A program made the position numbers and the translations under genes. Below, piece by piece: positions 1 to 7,960 of a DNA stretch of 64,000 nucleotides (its first letter is position 1; each line of letters starts with the position of its first letter). The notes under the pieces are model-generated. The model was not told where the DNA came from and made no database searches. It saw only the letters and a list, made by a program, of their open reading frames with translations. This DNA comes from Streptomyces luomodiensis. GTDB lineage: Bacteria; Actinomycetota; Actinomycetes; Streptomycetales; Streptomycetaceae. The DNA lies in NCBI RefSeq assembly GCF_031679605.1, contig NZ_CP117522.1, forward strand, positions 8,060,001-8,124,000, read 5' to 3'.

Positions 1-9
1 ACCGGCTCG

Positions 10-1179
10 TCAGGCGCGGGTTTCGGCCGTGAGCTCGTGGGTGATCTCCGCCCCGTGCTGTCCGAGCAGTGGCGGGGCCGTGTCGAAGTCGAGCGCGGCG
101 TTGCGAAAGCGCAGGGGGCTGACCACCTGGGGAACGGAACCCAGGGTCGGGTGCGGCAGGTGCCGGACCATCTCGCGGTGGCGCACCTGCTCGTCGGCGA
201 AGGCCATCGGCACGGTGTTGATGGGGCCGCACGGCACCGAACGGCTGCCGAGTTCGTGCAGCCAGTGCTCGAGGTCGCCTTCGGCCAGCGTGTCCCGGAT
301 GAGGGAGGTGAGCGCTTCCACGTTGCGCACGCGGGCCTCGTTGGTGGCGTAGTCGGGGTCGGCGGCGAGGTCGGGCATGCCGAGCGCCTCGCAGAACTGG
401 ACGAACTGCCCGTCGTTGCCGACCGCGACGACGAGGTGGCCGTCCCGGCAGGGGTACACGTCCTGCGGCTGGATGTTCGGGTGCCGGTTGCCGCGGCGGA
501 CCGGCACGTCACCGGAGATCAGGTGGTTCATCGCTTGGTTGGCGAGGATGCCGACCTGGACGTCCAGCATGGCGAGGTCGATGTGGTCGCCCTCCCCGGT
601 GCGGTCCCGGTGGGCGAGGGCGGCCAGCACGCCGGTGGCCGCGTACATGCCGGTGAAGAGGTCCACCACCGGGATGCCGACCTTCTGCGGGCCCCCTCCC
701 GGCCGGTCGTCGGGCTCGCCGGTGACGCTCATCAGCCCGCCCATGGCCTGGATCATGAAGTCGTAGGCGGCCTGGTCACGACGCGGGCCGGTCTGGCCGA
801 AACCGGTGATCGAGCAGTAGATGAGGTCGGACTTGACGGCCCGCAGGTCCTCGTAGCCCAGTCCGTACCGGTCGAGCGTGCCGGCCTTGAAGTTCTCCAG
901 CACGATGTCGCTGGTGGCGGCGAGCCGGCGGACGAGTTCCTGCCCCTCGGCGGTGGCGAGGTCCGCGGTGACCGAGCGCTTGCCCCGGTTGACGGAGAGG
1001 AAGTAGCCGGACTCCGTGTCCAGGAACGGCGGTCCCCAGGAGCGGGTGTCGTCGCCGGTGCCCGGCCGTTCGACCTTGATGACGTCGGCGCCGAGGTCGG
1101 CGAGCACCTGGCCGGCCCACGGTCCCGCCATGATGCGGCTCAGGTCGAGCACGCGCACATGCGTCAGCGGGCCCGTCAC
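10..1179 (-). CDS. CaiB/BaiF family (class III) CoA-transferase
   Basis: A cytosolic enzyme of 389 residues that moves CoA between carboxylic acids, as formyl-CoA and succinyl-CoA transferases do; this is close to the usual family length of about 400. The N-terminus has the family opening LDLSRIMAGPWAGQ followed by LGADVIKVE. The segment AAYDFMIQAMGG near residue 140 carries the conserved catalytic aspartate that forms the acyl anhydride. The GTG start at 1179 was chosen because it overlaps the stop of the upstream GST-like gene by four bases (GTGA); the extra upstream open frame is arginine-rich and does not resemble the family. The gene ends a minus-strand group with a transporter, a GntR regulator and a GST, which suggests activation of an imported organic acid. 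The substrate cannot be told from sequence. Confidence 0.9.
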   Translation of the reverse strand: MTGPLTHVRVLDLSRIMAGPWAGQVLADLGADVIKVERPGTGDDTRSWGPPFLDTESGYFLSVNRGKRSVTADLATAEGQELVRRLAATSDIVLENFKAGTLDRYGLGYEDLRAVKSDLIYCSITGFGQTGPRRDQAAYDFMIQAMGGLMSVTGEPDDRPGGGPQKVGIPVVDLFTGMYAATGVLAALAHRDRTGEGDHIDLAMLDVQVGILANQAMNHLISGDVPVRRGNRHPNIQPQDVYPCRDGHLVVAVGNDGQFVQFCEALGMPDLAADPDYATNEARVRNVEALTSLIRDTLAEGDLEHWLHELGSRSVPCGPINTVPMAFADEQVRHREMVRHLPHPTLGSVPQVVSPLRFRNAALDFDTAPPLLGQHGAEITHELTAETRA

Positions 1180-1826
1180 GACGCGCTCCCGGTGGCGAGT
1201 GCGGCGGAGTCGTCGACGATCCGCGTGGCGCGCATCGACGGACGCTCGGACACCTCGGCGTGCCATGCGGCGAGGTTCGGCCGCCCGGCGCGCCAGTGAA
1301 GTACGTCCCAGCGGAAGTCCAGGTGCGCCAGGGCGATCGCCACCGACACCCGGCCGATGTCGAAGCGTTCCCCGAGTTCGCCGGCGCGGGACTCGAGGTG
1401 GTCGAGCGTCGTCGTCACCTTCAGGCCGAAGGCGTCGAGGTAGGGGTCGGCGGCGTCGTGGGCGAGGCCACGGTCACGATGCCAGTTGCGCCATATGAGG
1501 AGCAGGTCGAGCAGGCCGTCACCGAGGGCCTGGAGCGAGGCCGCCCGGAAGTACTCCGCCTCGTCGCGCGGGTACAGCACCGTGTCACCCGCCCTGCGGG
1601 CGAAGAACTCGCAGATCACCCGGGAGTCGAGCAGGACGCGCCCGTCGTCGAGCAGCAGTGTGGGGATCTTGTTGAGCGGATTGGCGCTCAGCACCTTGGG
1701 GTTGGGCTCGGACATCTGCACCGGGGTGCGTTCGGTCTCGACGTCGTCCACCTGGCCCGTCTCGTGCAGTACGACCATGACCTTGCGGACGAACGGTGAT
1801 TTCGGGGACCAGAACAGTCGCACCAC
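1176..1826 (-). CDS. glutathione S-transferase family protein
   Basis: A soluble two-domain GST-fold protein of 216 residues. The thioredoxin-like N-terminal half starts VRLFWSPKSPFVRKVMVVLHE and includes the glutathione-loop type segment NKIPTLLLDDGRVLLDSRVI; an all-helical C-terminal domain follows. The active-site position has serine (SPKSPF) rather than cysteine. Actinomycetes usually lack glutathione, so the thiol substrate is uncertain; a role as an isomerase or dehalogenase, or a partner for mycothiol, is possible. The GTG start has an AGGAG ribosome site a few bases upstream. The gene overlaps the CoA-transferase by four bases and is probably co-transcribed with it from the short AT-rich gap at 1827-1905. 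Confidence 0.85.
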   Translation of the reverse strand: MVRLFWSPKSPFVRKVMVVLHETGQVDDVETERTPVQMSEPNPKVLSANPLNKIPTLLLDDGRVLLDSRVICEFFARRAGDTVLYPRDEAEYFRAASLQALGDGLLDLLLIWRNWHRDRGLAHDAADPYLDAFGLKVTTTLDHLESRAGELGERFDIGRVSVAIALAHLDFRWDVLHWRAGRPNLAAWHAEVSERPSMRATRIVDDSAALATGSAS

Positions 1827-1847
1827 AGACTCCTAAGTCATTAATGC

Positions 1848-1859
1848 AGCTTTATAGCT
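1848..1859. promoter_or_regulatory. candidate operator AGCT-TTAT-AGCT upstream of the GST gene
   Basis: An AT-rich patch (about 1832-1866) sits in the 79-base gap between the GntR gene and the GST gene and contains the short palindrome AGCTTTATAGCT. It is unusually AT-rich for this DNA and lies about 20 bases upstream of the GST start on the minus strand. A promoter plus operator for the GST/CoA-transferase pair, bound by the adjacent GntR protein, is a reasonable inference, not demonstrated. Confidence 0.35.
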
Positions 1860-1905
1860 TTTTACGGTAAGGGTGTGCCCCTGTCGGTGGCAAGTCACCT
1901 CTGGG

Positions 1906-2640
1906 TCAGGCGTGGACGGAGATGTCCAGACGGACGACGTCACCGCGGTACATGCCGTCACCGACGAAGACCACGGACCCGTCCGCGTCGACCGCCGTGC
2001 GCTGGAGCCGGGCGATCGGCGAGTTCAGCGGGACGTCGAGTTCGCTGCTGAGCTCGACGTCGGCCATCACGATCGTGAGCGTCTGGTGCACGGTGGTCAG
2101 ACGCAGGCCGGGCATGTCCTTGAGTATCCGCAGCGTGGTGTTCTCGGCGAGCTGTTCGTCCGTGATCCGTGCGGCCCACCGCTCCGCGATGTAGGCGTCG
2201 CCGAGGTAGTAGGGGCGCCCGTCGCGCGAGTGGCGCCGCCGCCAGTGCCGGTACGACGGCGCCAGTGTGCCGTCGGCGTGCTCGACGCGCGGCGGACGGG
2301 CGGCGACGTCACTCGCCAGCAACTCGACCTCGATACCGGGAGGGGAGAGCAGCAGGCCGTTCCAGTCGGTGGGGACCTCGCACCACAGGTCCTGCTGCGG
2401 CCGCCGCCTGACGAAGGTTCCCTTGGCGCGGTACCGCTCGATCAGCCCGGCCTCTTCGAGCAGTCCGAGTGCCTGCCGGATCGTGGCGGGTGCGACGCTC
2501 CACTCCTCCGCCAGCTCCACAACGGTGGGAATGCGCTCCCCGACGGCCCAGTGACCCGATTCGATACGCCGGCGGAAGATCGTGGCCAGCTGGTTGTACC
2601 GGGCAACGCCGGCGCTGGTGCCGTGGGGGTTGATCGCCAT
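1906..2640 (-). CDS. GntR family transcriptional regulator (HutC/UTRA type)
   Basis: A DNA-binding repressor of about 244 residues. The N-terminal winged helix has the typical GntR order: YNQLATIFRRRIESGHWAVG, then ELAEEWSVAPATIRQALGLL with the recognition helix, then GLIERYRAKGTFVRRRP. The rest is a UTRA ligand domain, ending with the conserved RTAVDADGSVVFVGDGMYRGDVVRLD pattern (two segments). The start was set at the ATG at 2640; an ATG at 2649 is equally possible and neither has a strong ribosome site. The gene lies 45 bases downstream of the MFS transporter and just upstream of the GST and CoA-transferase genes, so it probably controls uptake and breakdown of one acid or sugar acid. Confidence 0.9.
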   Translation of the reverse strand: MAINPHGTSAGVARYNQLATIFRRRIESGHWAVGERIPTVVELAEEWSVAPATIRQALGLLEEAGLIERYRAKGTFVRRRPQQDLWCEVPTDWNGLLLSPPGIEVELLASDVAARPPRVEHADGTLAPSYRHWRRRHSRDGRPYYLGDAYIAERWAARITDEQLAENTTLRILKDMPGLRLTTVHQTLTIVMADVELSSELDVPLNSPIARLQRTAVDADGSVVFVGDGMYRGDVVRLDISVHA

Positions 2641-2685
2641 GCCGGCCATTGTCGCAAACCGGCCGCACGACGGGAGCACGAGCGG

Positions 2686-4014
2686 TCAGACCGTGCCCTC
2701 GGCACGGGCCGGACGGATGAGCAGGAACATCACCAAAGCACCGGCTCCCAGGATCGCCCCGTAGAGCAGCTGGTTGTACGCCTGGGTGCCGGTCGTACTG
2801 CTCAGCCATCCGGTGATGGTGGGCGTGAGCAGGTTGCCGATGCCGGCGAAGGCGGTGATGGTGGCGATACCGCCCGCGGCCGCGGTGCCCCTGAGCAGAG
2901 CGGCCGGCATGCTCCAGAACGGCCCCATCGCCCCCATCGTTCCCACGGCTATCACCGTGAGGACCACGAGCGCGAGCCAGGTCGTGTCCGCGACCAGCGG
3001 CAGCAGGAGCCAGCCGGCGGTTCCCACCAGGGCGAAGCCGCCGGCGTGCATGCGGCGCTCCTGGGTCCGGTCCGAATGACGGGCGTTGAGGTACTGGACG
3101 ACCACCGCCACGACGAATGGCACCGCGCTCAGCAGCCCGATCTGCGCCACGCTGAGCGAGCCGGCGTCCTTGAGGATCGTGGGGAGCCACAGGAACAGAC
3201 CGCTCGTGCTGGTCATGATGCCGAAGCCGAGCGCGGCCAGACCCCAGAACCGCCCGCTGCGCAGCGCGGCACCGTAGGAATGGGGAACCTTCTCCCCGGT
3301 GGGCCGGTCGCGCTCGACCTCGGCGGCGACGAGACGGCGTTCGTCCGGGGTGAGCCAGTGCGCGGATTCCGGACTGTCGCTGAGCACGAAGTACACCACC
3401 ACGCCGAGCAGACAGGCGGGCAGCCCCTCCACCAGGAAGACCCACTGCCAGCCGTCCAAGCCCCAGATTCCGTCCATCCCGTCCATGATCCCGCCGGACA
3501 CGGGGCCGCCGACGATGCCCGAGATGGCCATCGCGGACAGGAAGATCGCGCTGGTGCTGGCTCGCCGGTTGGAGGGGATCCAGTAGGAGAGGTACAGCAG
3601 GACGCCGGGAAAGAATCCCGCCTCGAAGACGCCGAGGAGGAAGCGCACGGCGTAGAAGTGGCCGGGTGACACCATGAACGCGGTGACCGCGGAGACGAGC
3701 CCCCACGGCACCATGATCCGCAGAAACGTCTTGCGGGCTCCGACCTTGTGCAGCATCAGATTGCTCGGCACCTCGAACAGGACGTAGCCCAGGTAGAACA
3801 GGGAGGCCCCGAGGCCGAACACCGCGTCGGAGAACCCGAGGTCCGTGGAGAACGCGAGTTTCGCGAACCCGATGTTGGACCGGTCGATGAACGCGACCAC
3901 GTAGCACACCACGAGCAGCGGCAGGATGCGCCATTTGATCTTTCGATAGACCGCGTCGGCTCGCAGGTTCCCGACGTCTCCTGTCGCGGTCACCGGCGTG
4001 GTTTCCGTCGCCAT
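2686..4014 (-). CDS. MFS transporter, anion:cation symporter (ACS) family
   Basis: An inner-membrane carrier of 442 residues with about 12 membrane segments. The first helix WRILPLLVVCYVVAFIDRSNIGFAK contains the ACS signature IDRSNIGFAK, and the loop between helices 2 and 3 has the MFS pattern NLMLHKVGARK. Known ACS members carry tartrate, phthalate, glucarate or hexuronates with a cation. The ATG at 4014 precedes MATETTPV. The gene is divergent to the broken tartrate dehydratase/fumarase gene across a 172-base gap, which fits tartrate or a similar dicarboxylate as substrate, although this is inference from context. The regulator, GST and CoA-transferase genes follow on the same strand. Confidence 0.92.
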   Translation of the reverse strand: MATETTPVTATGDVGNLRADAVYRKIKWRILPLLVVCYVVAFIDRSNIGFAKLAFSTDLGFSDAVFGLGASLFYLGYVLFEVPSNLMLHKVGARKTFLRIMVPWGLVSAVTAFMVSPGHFYAVRFLLGVFEAGFFPGVLLYLSYWIPSNRRASTSAIFLSAMAISGIVGGPVSGGIMDGMDGIWGLDGWQWVFLVEGLPACLLGVVVYFVLSDSPESAHWLTPDERRLVAAEVERDRPTGEKVPHSYGAALRSGRFWGLAALGFGIMTSTSGLFLWLPTILKDAGSLSVAQIGLLSAVPFVVAVVVQYLNARHSDRTQERRMHAGGFALVGTAGWLLLPLVADTTWLALVVLTVIAVGTMGAMGPFWSMPAALLRGTAAAGGIATITAFAGIGNLLTPTITGWLSSTTGTQAYNQLLYGAILGAGALVMFLLIRPARAEGTV

Positions 4015-4186
4015 CGGCTGGCTCCTCGTCGTTGAGTTTTCGCGACGGAGCGGCCCACCGTCGCGATGCTGGCGAGGACGCTAGGCACCGACCAGGTAAA
4101 AGTCAATGACCTATCTTTTTGATTGTTGCGAACTTCCGCGCTACGTTCGACGGGTCGGCGTTGCCCATCACGGGGGGACCGTAACC

Positions 4187-5280
4187 TTGGCGATCAGCTA
4201 TGACCTGCTGAAGAGCGTCACGTCGCAGATGTACGCGCGGTCGCTGCGGGCGGTACCCGCCGATGCGAAGAAAGCCCTGGCGGACGCCCGGACCCGGGAG
4301 ACGGACTCCGTCGCGCGCACCACGTTGGACCTGATGGTGGCCAACGCGACGGCGGCCGAGGAACGCGGGCACTTCCTGTGCAGCGACTCCGGGGTGCCGA
4401 CCTATCAGATCCGGGTCGGGACACAGGCGAGGTTCGACGGCGACATCAGACGAGCGATCCGGGACGGGTTCGCCGAACTCGTGGCCACCTCCGACCCGCC
4501 GCTGCTCAAGCACGTCACCAACCCGCTGACCAACGAGCGCGGTCATACCGGCAAGGACATGCCCATCGTCACCTTCGACCTGGTCGACGGCGCCGACGAC
4601 GTGGAGATCATCTGCTCGCCCAAGGCACTCGGCTCCGGACGGTGGGCCGCACTGGAGATCTTCACGTTTCCCTCGATGGCCGAGATCGAGGAGTACATCA
4701 TGAGGGTCGTCCTCACAGCCGGCTCCCAGGCCTGCCCGCCCGTGATCGTGGGCGTCGGGATCGGCGGCACCTTCGACTACGCCACCAAGCTGGCCAAGGA
4801 GTCGGTCGTACGGCCGATCGGTCAGAGCCATCCCGAGCCGGTCATCGCCGCCATGGAGGAACGGCTGCTCGACGCGGTGAACAAGACCGGGTTCGGCCCG
4901 ATGGGCACCGGGGCGCCACCACCGCCATGGCCGTGCACGTCGACTACGCGTCCGGGCACGGGTTCACGCCCGTCGCCGTGTGCTTCAACTGCTGGATCGA
5001 CGCGTCGGTGGCGGCCATGCGCGAGACGGGTTGCGTGTACCTCTCCTTCCTCGGCGGCGGCTGCACATTGCTGTCGGACGCCATCAGGCGTGTCACGGCG
5101 GTGCACTGGACCGAGATGGTGGAGCACTACCGCCTCGTCCAGGTCGAGGTCGAAGCGCTGGGGCCGCTGACGGTCGGGATCGACGCGCACGGCGGGAGTA
5201 TCTACCGGGACGTGCGGGACAACGCTCGGGCCAGGCTGCCGGAGATCCTCGACGGACTCGCCGAAGCGAGACAGAACTGA
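4187..5280 (+). pseudogene. L(+)-tartrate dehydratase / class I fumarase, frameshifted and internally deleted
   Basis: The first 240 or so codons match the alpha part of a class I fumarase/tartrate dehydratase, a 4Fe-4S hydro-lyase: HFLCSDSGVPTYQIRVG, KHVTNPLTNERGHTGKDMP and GSQACPPVIVGVGIGG. At the G-run 4910-4913 the frame breaks. One added base restores GTGGATTAMAVHVDYA and the third cluster cysteine in VCFNCW. After that the sequence jumps to the very end of the beta part (TGCVYLSFLGGG, AVHWTEM, GPLTVGIDAHG), so roughly the first 110-130 residues of the beta domain seem to be missing. The TTG start at 4187 is preceded by a GGGGGGA ribosome site; an ATG at 4106 is an alternative. The frameshift could be a sequencing error, but the missing segment argues for a real pseudogene. 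Confidence 0.8.
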
Positions 5281-5285
5281 CCAGA

Positions 5286-5323
5286 CCGTCCCCAGGAACC
5301 GTCCCCAGGAACCGTCCTCAGAA
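5286..5323. repeat. 13-bp tandem repeat just after the dehydratase stop
   Basis: Two perfect copies of CCGTCCCCAGGAA (5286-5298 and 5299-5311) and a third degenerate copy run directly into the downstream operator-like site. The array begins five bases after the stop codon. No function is evident; local slippage duplication is the simplest explanation. Confidence 0.8.
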
Positions 5324-5336
5324 CTGGATACAGTTT
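5320..5336 (+). promoter_or_regulatory. candidate FCD-GntR operator, copy 1 (AACTG-N4-CAGTT)
   Basis: The site reads AGAACTGGATACAGTTT. Its exact reverse complement is found at 6193-6209, so the two copies bracket the GntR gene at 5389-6147. Each copy is a palindrome with arms AACTG and CAGTT around four bases. This copy lies downstream of the regulator gene, between two convergent genes, where it could help form a repression loop or act as a decoy. Confidence 0.55.
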
Positions 5337-5388
5337 CGTCTCGGGGTCGGCCGAGACCGAGGCCCGCCTCGCATCGTCCTGACCGTCG

Positions 5389-6147
5389 TCAGTCGGCGGA
5401 TTCGAGAACGAACCGCAGCGTCTCCCGGATCGTCTTCGGGTCGTGGGCTCCCGCCACGGACGCGATGACGGTCAGTGCCGTGCGGGCCAGGTGCTCGGCG
5501 ACCAGCCGCGAGGTGCGCCGGCCGTCGTGTGCCTGTGCGGCACGGAGGATCTCCTCGTGGCCGGCCCGCCCCATCGCGATCAGGGCCAGTCGGTAGCTGG
5601 GCTCGTTGTGGTAGATGCGCAGGTAGCGCACCGAGTGGTCCCACATCGACTCCACCTGCGTACGCAACCGGTCCTCCGTGTGGGAGAAGAGCAGGAAGTG
5701 GAACCGGCGGTGATGCTCGGTGGCCCCTTCCTCGTCACCGTCCGACGCCGAGGCGTTCATGGCCGTCAATGCGCTCTCCAGCTCGGCGGTTTCCTCCGCC
5801 GTGAGCCGCGGCACCGACAGCAGCACCGCGAGCGGTTCGTTGACCAGCCGCATCGAGTAGAGGGCCTCCAGGTCCGGGAGGGACAGCGGGGAGACCCGGA
5901 TCCTGCGGTTGAAGTCCAACTGCACCAGACCTTCGGTCTGCAGCCGCCGCAGCGCCTCGCGCAGCGGCGTCCGGCTGACCCGCAGGTCCGCGGCGAGTTG
6001 CACCTGGGAGATCCAGGTACCGGGTCGCAGTTCACCCCTCAGGATCGCGTCGCGTACGTGCTCGTACGCGAGGGTCATGCTGTCGCCGGTCAGGTCAGAG
6101 GGCCGCCGGCCGGAGGGATGCGCGGGGGTGGTGGACACAGGCTTCAC
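5389..6147 (-). CDS. GntR family transcriptional regulator, FadR/FCD type
   Basis: About 252 residues. The N-terminal winged helix is LAYEHVRDAILRGELRPGTW with recognition region LAADLRVSRTPLREALRRL and wing GLVQLDFNRRIRVSP. The helical FCD ligand domain follows (ALYSMRLVNEPLAVLL, HHRRFHFLLFSHTEDRL, GHEEILRAAQAHDG), with histidines suited to metal and carboxylate binding. FCD regulators sense organic acids or acyl-CoAs. The GTG at 6147 was chosen because the upstream extension runs across the operator and promoter region. The gene is divergent to the crotonase operon at 6248, and identical inverted sites lie on both sides of it, which suggests autoregulation and control of the crotonase/dehydrogenase genes. 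Confidence 0.9.
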   Translation of the reverse strand: MKPVSTTPAHPSGRRPSDLTGDSMTLAYEHVRDAILRGELRPGTWISQVQLAADLRVSRTPLREALRRLQTEGLVQLDFNRRIRVSPLSLPDLEALYSMRLVNEPLAVLLSVPRLTAEETAELESALTAMNASASDGDEEGATEHHRRFHFLLFSHTEDRLRTQVESMWDHSVRYLRIYHNEPSYRLALIAMGRAGHEEILRAAQAHDGRRTSRLVAEHLARTALTVIASVAGAHDPKTIRETLRFVLESAD

Positions 6148-6192
6148 AGTAGCGGATACACCTTCCTCGGTGATGACCGCGAGCCGAGAGGA

Positions 6193-6209
6193 AAACTGTA
6201 TCCAGTTCT
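6193..6209 (-). promoter_or_regulatory. candidate FCD-GntR operator, copy 2
   Basis: AAACTGTATCCAGTTCT is the exact reverse complement of the site at 5320-5336. It ends one base before the putative -35 box of the crotonase operon (6211-6216) and lies 45 bases upstream of the regulator start on the other strand. Binding here could control both directions. Confidence 0.6.
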
Positions 6210-6210
6210 C

Positions 6211-6239
6211 TTGGATTGAAAAGCTCATCTGTGTAGAGT
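6211..6239 (+). promoter_or_regulatory. candidate sigma-70-type promoter of the crotonase operon
   Basis: TTGGAT (6211-6216) and TAGAGT (6234-6239) are 17 bases apart. Transcription would start close to the ATG at 6248. No ribosome site precedes that ATG, so the first gene may be translated from a leaderless message, which is common in Streptomyces. Confidence 0.5.
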
Positions 6240-6247
6240 CCGGCCAC

Positions 6248-7063
6248 ATGACATCACCTGTAGACACCTCAGCGACCGTGCACGGCGTCCGCTTGGAGAT
6301 CCACGGTCAGGTGGCCGAAGTGGTACTCGACCGCGCTCCGGTCAACGCGGTCACCGTCGGGATGTACGAGAGGCTCACCACCGTCTTCCGCGAACTGTCG
6401 GCCCGGACCGACGTGCACGCGGTCATCCTCCGGTCCGCCGTACGGATCTTCAGTGCCGGAGCCGACATCAAGCAGCCGGTGGAGGCGGTCAGCCCCTCCG
6501 AGAGCGCGGCCGAGTTCCGGCAGCGCATGGCGCGGACCGCTTACGAGGCCATCCTCGACTGCACGCTTCCCACGATCGCCGTGGTCAACGGAGCGGCGGT
6601 CGGCGCCGGGGCGGTCCTCGGCGCCTGCTGCGACATCCGCTACGCCGCGGACGACGCGCGGATCGGACTGCCAGAGATCAACGCCGGCCGTTGCGGCGGC
6701 GGCGCCCATCTGATGCGGCTGCTGCCCCAGGGGCAGGTCCGGCTCATGTACCTCACCGGCGACCCCGTGGACGCGGCCGAGGCGTACCGCATCGGCCTGG
6801 TCCAGCGCGTCGCCGCGCCCGACGCGATTCTCACCGAGGCCCGCGAACTGGCCGCCCGGCTCGCCGCGAAGAGCCCGCTCGGGCTCCGGCTGGCCAAGCA
6901 GGCCCTCAACGAGGCGGAGAACCTGCCCGTCCGGCCGGGGTACGCCGCCGAGCAGGTGTACACGCTGCGGCTGGGCGCCCACCCCGATGCCGCGGAGGCC
7001 GCGAAGGCCGTCCTGGAGAAGCGGGAGCCGGTCTGGTCCTGGCCCGGTGTCGGGGAGCACTGA
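6248..7063 (+). CDS. enoyl-CoA hydratase/isomerase (crotonase) family protein
   Basis: A crotonase-fold enzyme of 271 residues acting on an acyl-CoA. The oxyanion-hole regions are SAGADIKQ near residue 75 and NGAAVGAGAVLGACCD near residue 120. In true hydratases the second motif contains a catalytic glutamate (GGGxEL); here that position is valine (GAGAVL), while the second glutamate is kept in LPEINAGRCGG. The protein may therefore be an isomerase or another crotonase rather than a classical hydratase. It is the first gene of an operon with a second crotonase and a 3-hydroxyacyl-CoA dehydrogenase. The start has no ribosome site (probable leaderless message), and a GntR-type operator lies upstream. 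Confidence 0.88.
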   Translation: MTSPVDTSATVHGVRLEIHGQVAEVVLDRAPVNAVTVGMYERLTTVFRELSARTDVHAVILRSAVRIFSAGADIKQPVEAVSPSESAAEFRQRMARTAYEAILDCTLPTIAVVNGAAVGAGAVLGACCDIRYAADDARIGLPEINAGRCGGGAHLMRLLPQGQVRLMYLTGDPVDAAEAYRIGLVQRVAAPDAILTEARELAARLAAKSPLGLRLAKQALNEAENLPVRPGYAAEQVYTLRLGAHPDAAEAAKAVLEKREPVWSWPGVGEH

Positions 7064-7112
7064 GCCGAACGGGCCGAGCCGAACCCATGCCGCACGTCAG
7101 AAAGAGTCTTCC

Positions 7113-7229
7113 GTGAGTGAGCACCTCCGTACGACCAACGGCGCCAAGGGCGCGGCGGGCGTCCGCCGCGCCTTCCGCGCACCGCGCGACACCTTCGTCC
7201 CCGGCCCGGAAACGGAGCGGGTCCCGTGA
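7113..7229 (+). CDS. hypothetical small protein, 38 aa
   Basis: A short frame starting with GTG (MSEHLRTTNGAKGAAGVRR...) that fills the gap between the two crotonase genes. Its TGA overlaps the GTG start of the next gene in the GTGA pattern seen elsewhere in this window. That arrangement suggests it is translated and couples the two genes. No family was recognised. It is basic, has no membrane segment, and could equally be a chance frame. Confidence 0.3.
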   Translation: MSEHLRTTNGAKGAAGVRRAFRAPRDTFVPGPETERVP

Positions 7230-7960
7230 GCACCGTGACCATCGACGAGCGTGACGACCGGGTCGTCGTCACGCTGGACCGGCCCGACGCCCGCAACGCC
7301 GTCAACGCGGCGATGATCGGTGAGCTGCACGAGGTGTGCGCACGGCTGGAAGCGCGCCCGAAGCCCCTGCTGCTGACCGGTTCCGGCGGGGTCTTCGCCG
7401 CCGGTGCCGACATCGCCGAACTGGCCGAGCGCGGCCGGGAGGAAGCCCTGCAGGGCATCAACAGCCGCCTCTTCGACCGCCTGGCCCGGCTTCCGCAGCC
7501 CACCGTCGCCGCCGTCGACGGCTACGCACTGGGCGGGGGCGCGGAGCTCGCCTTCGCCTGCGACATCCGTATCGCCTCGGAGACGGCCGTCTTCGGCAAC
7601 CCCGAGCCGGGTCTCGGCATCATCGCCGCCGCCGGGGCGTGCTGGCGGCTGGCCGATCTCGTCGGCACGTCCGTCGCCAAACAGGTCCTGCTCGGCGGGA
7701 TACGCCTGGACGCGGAGCGCGCCCACCGCCTGGGCCTGGTCGCCGACGTGGTGCCGGCCGCCGACCTGCACGCGCGGGCCCATGGGCTGCTGGACCGCAT
7801 GACCCGCTCGTCCGCTGCCGCCCTGCGGCTCACCAAGCTCGTCGTCGACTCCCCGGGCGGCCACCCGTACGTGGACGACCTCGCTCAGGCGGTGCTGTTC
7901 GAGACAGCCGACAAACGTGACCGGATGGCCCGGTTCCTGACCAAGGAGACGACCCGATGA
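7226..7960 (+). CDS. enoyl-CoA hydratase (crotonase) family protein
   Basis: 244 residues, slightly shorter than the usual 255-260. Unlike its neighbour it keeps both catalytic glutamates: DGYALGGGAELAFACD near residue 95 and FGNPEPGLGIIAAAG near residue 115. It also has FAAGADIAEL, the first oxyanion-hole loop. It should hydrate a trans-2-enoyl-CoA to a 3-hydroxyacyl-CoA, which the next gene could oxidise. The GTG start overlaps a short upstream frame, and the end overlaps the dehydrogenase start by four bases (ATGA), so translation is coupled. The acyl chain is unknown. Confidence 0.92.
   Translation: MSTVTIDERDDRVVVTLDRPDARNAVNAAMIGELHEVCARLEARPKPLLLTGSGGVFAAGADIAELAERGREEALQGINSRLFDRLARLPQPTVAAVDGYALGGGAELAFACDIRIASETAVFGNPEPGLGIIAAAGACWRLADLVGTSVAKQVLLGGIRLDAERAHRLGLVADVVPAADLHARAHGLLDRMTRSSAAALRLTKLVVDSPGGHPYVDDLAQAVLFETADKRDRMARFLTKETTR

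Noticed and set aside
1873..3669. A 598-codon plus-strand frame opposite the GntR and MFS genes
   Set aside because: It is antisense to two clearly real genes, has biased composition, no ribosome site and no domain.
4910..4913. Programmed ribosomal frameshift in the dehydratase gene
   Set aside because: No slippery heptamer or downstream structure was recognised, and the same gene also lacks a large part of the beta domain, so decay or a sequencing error is more likely.
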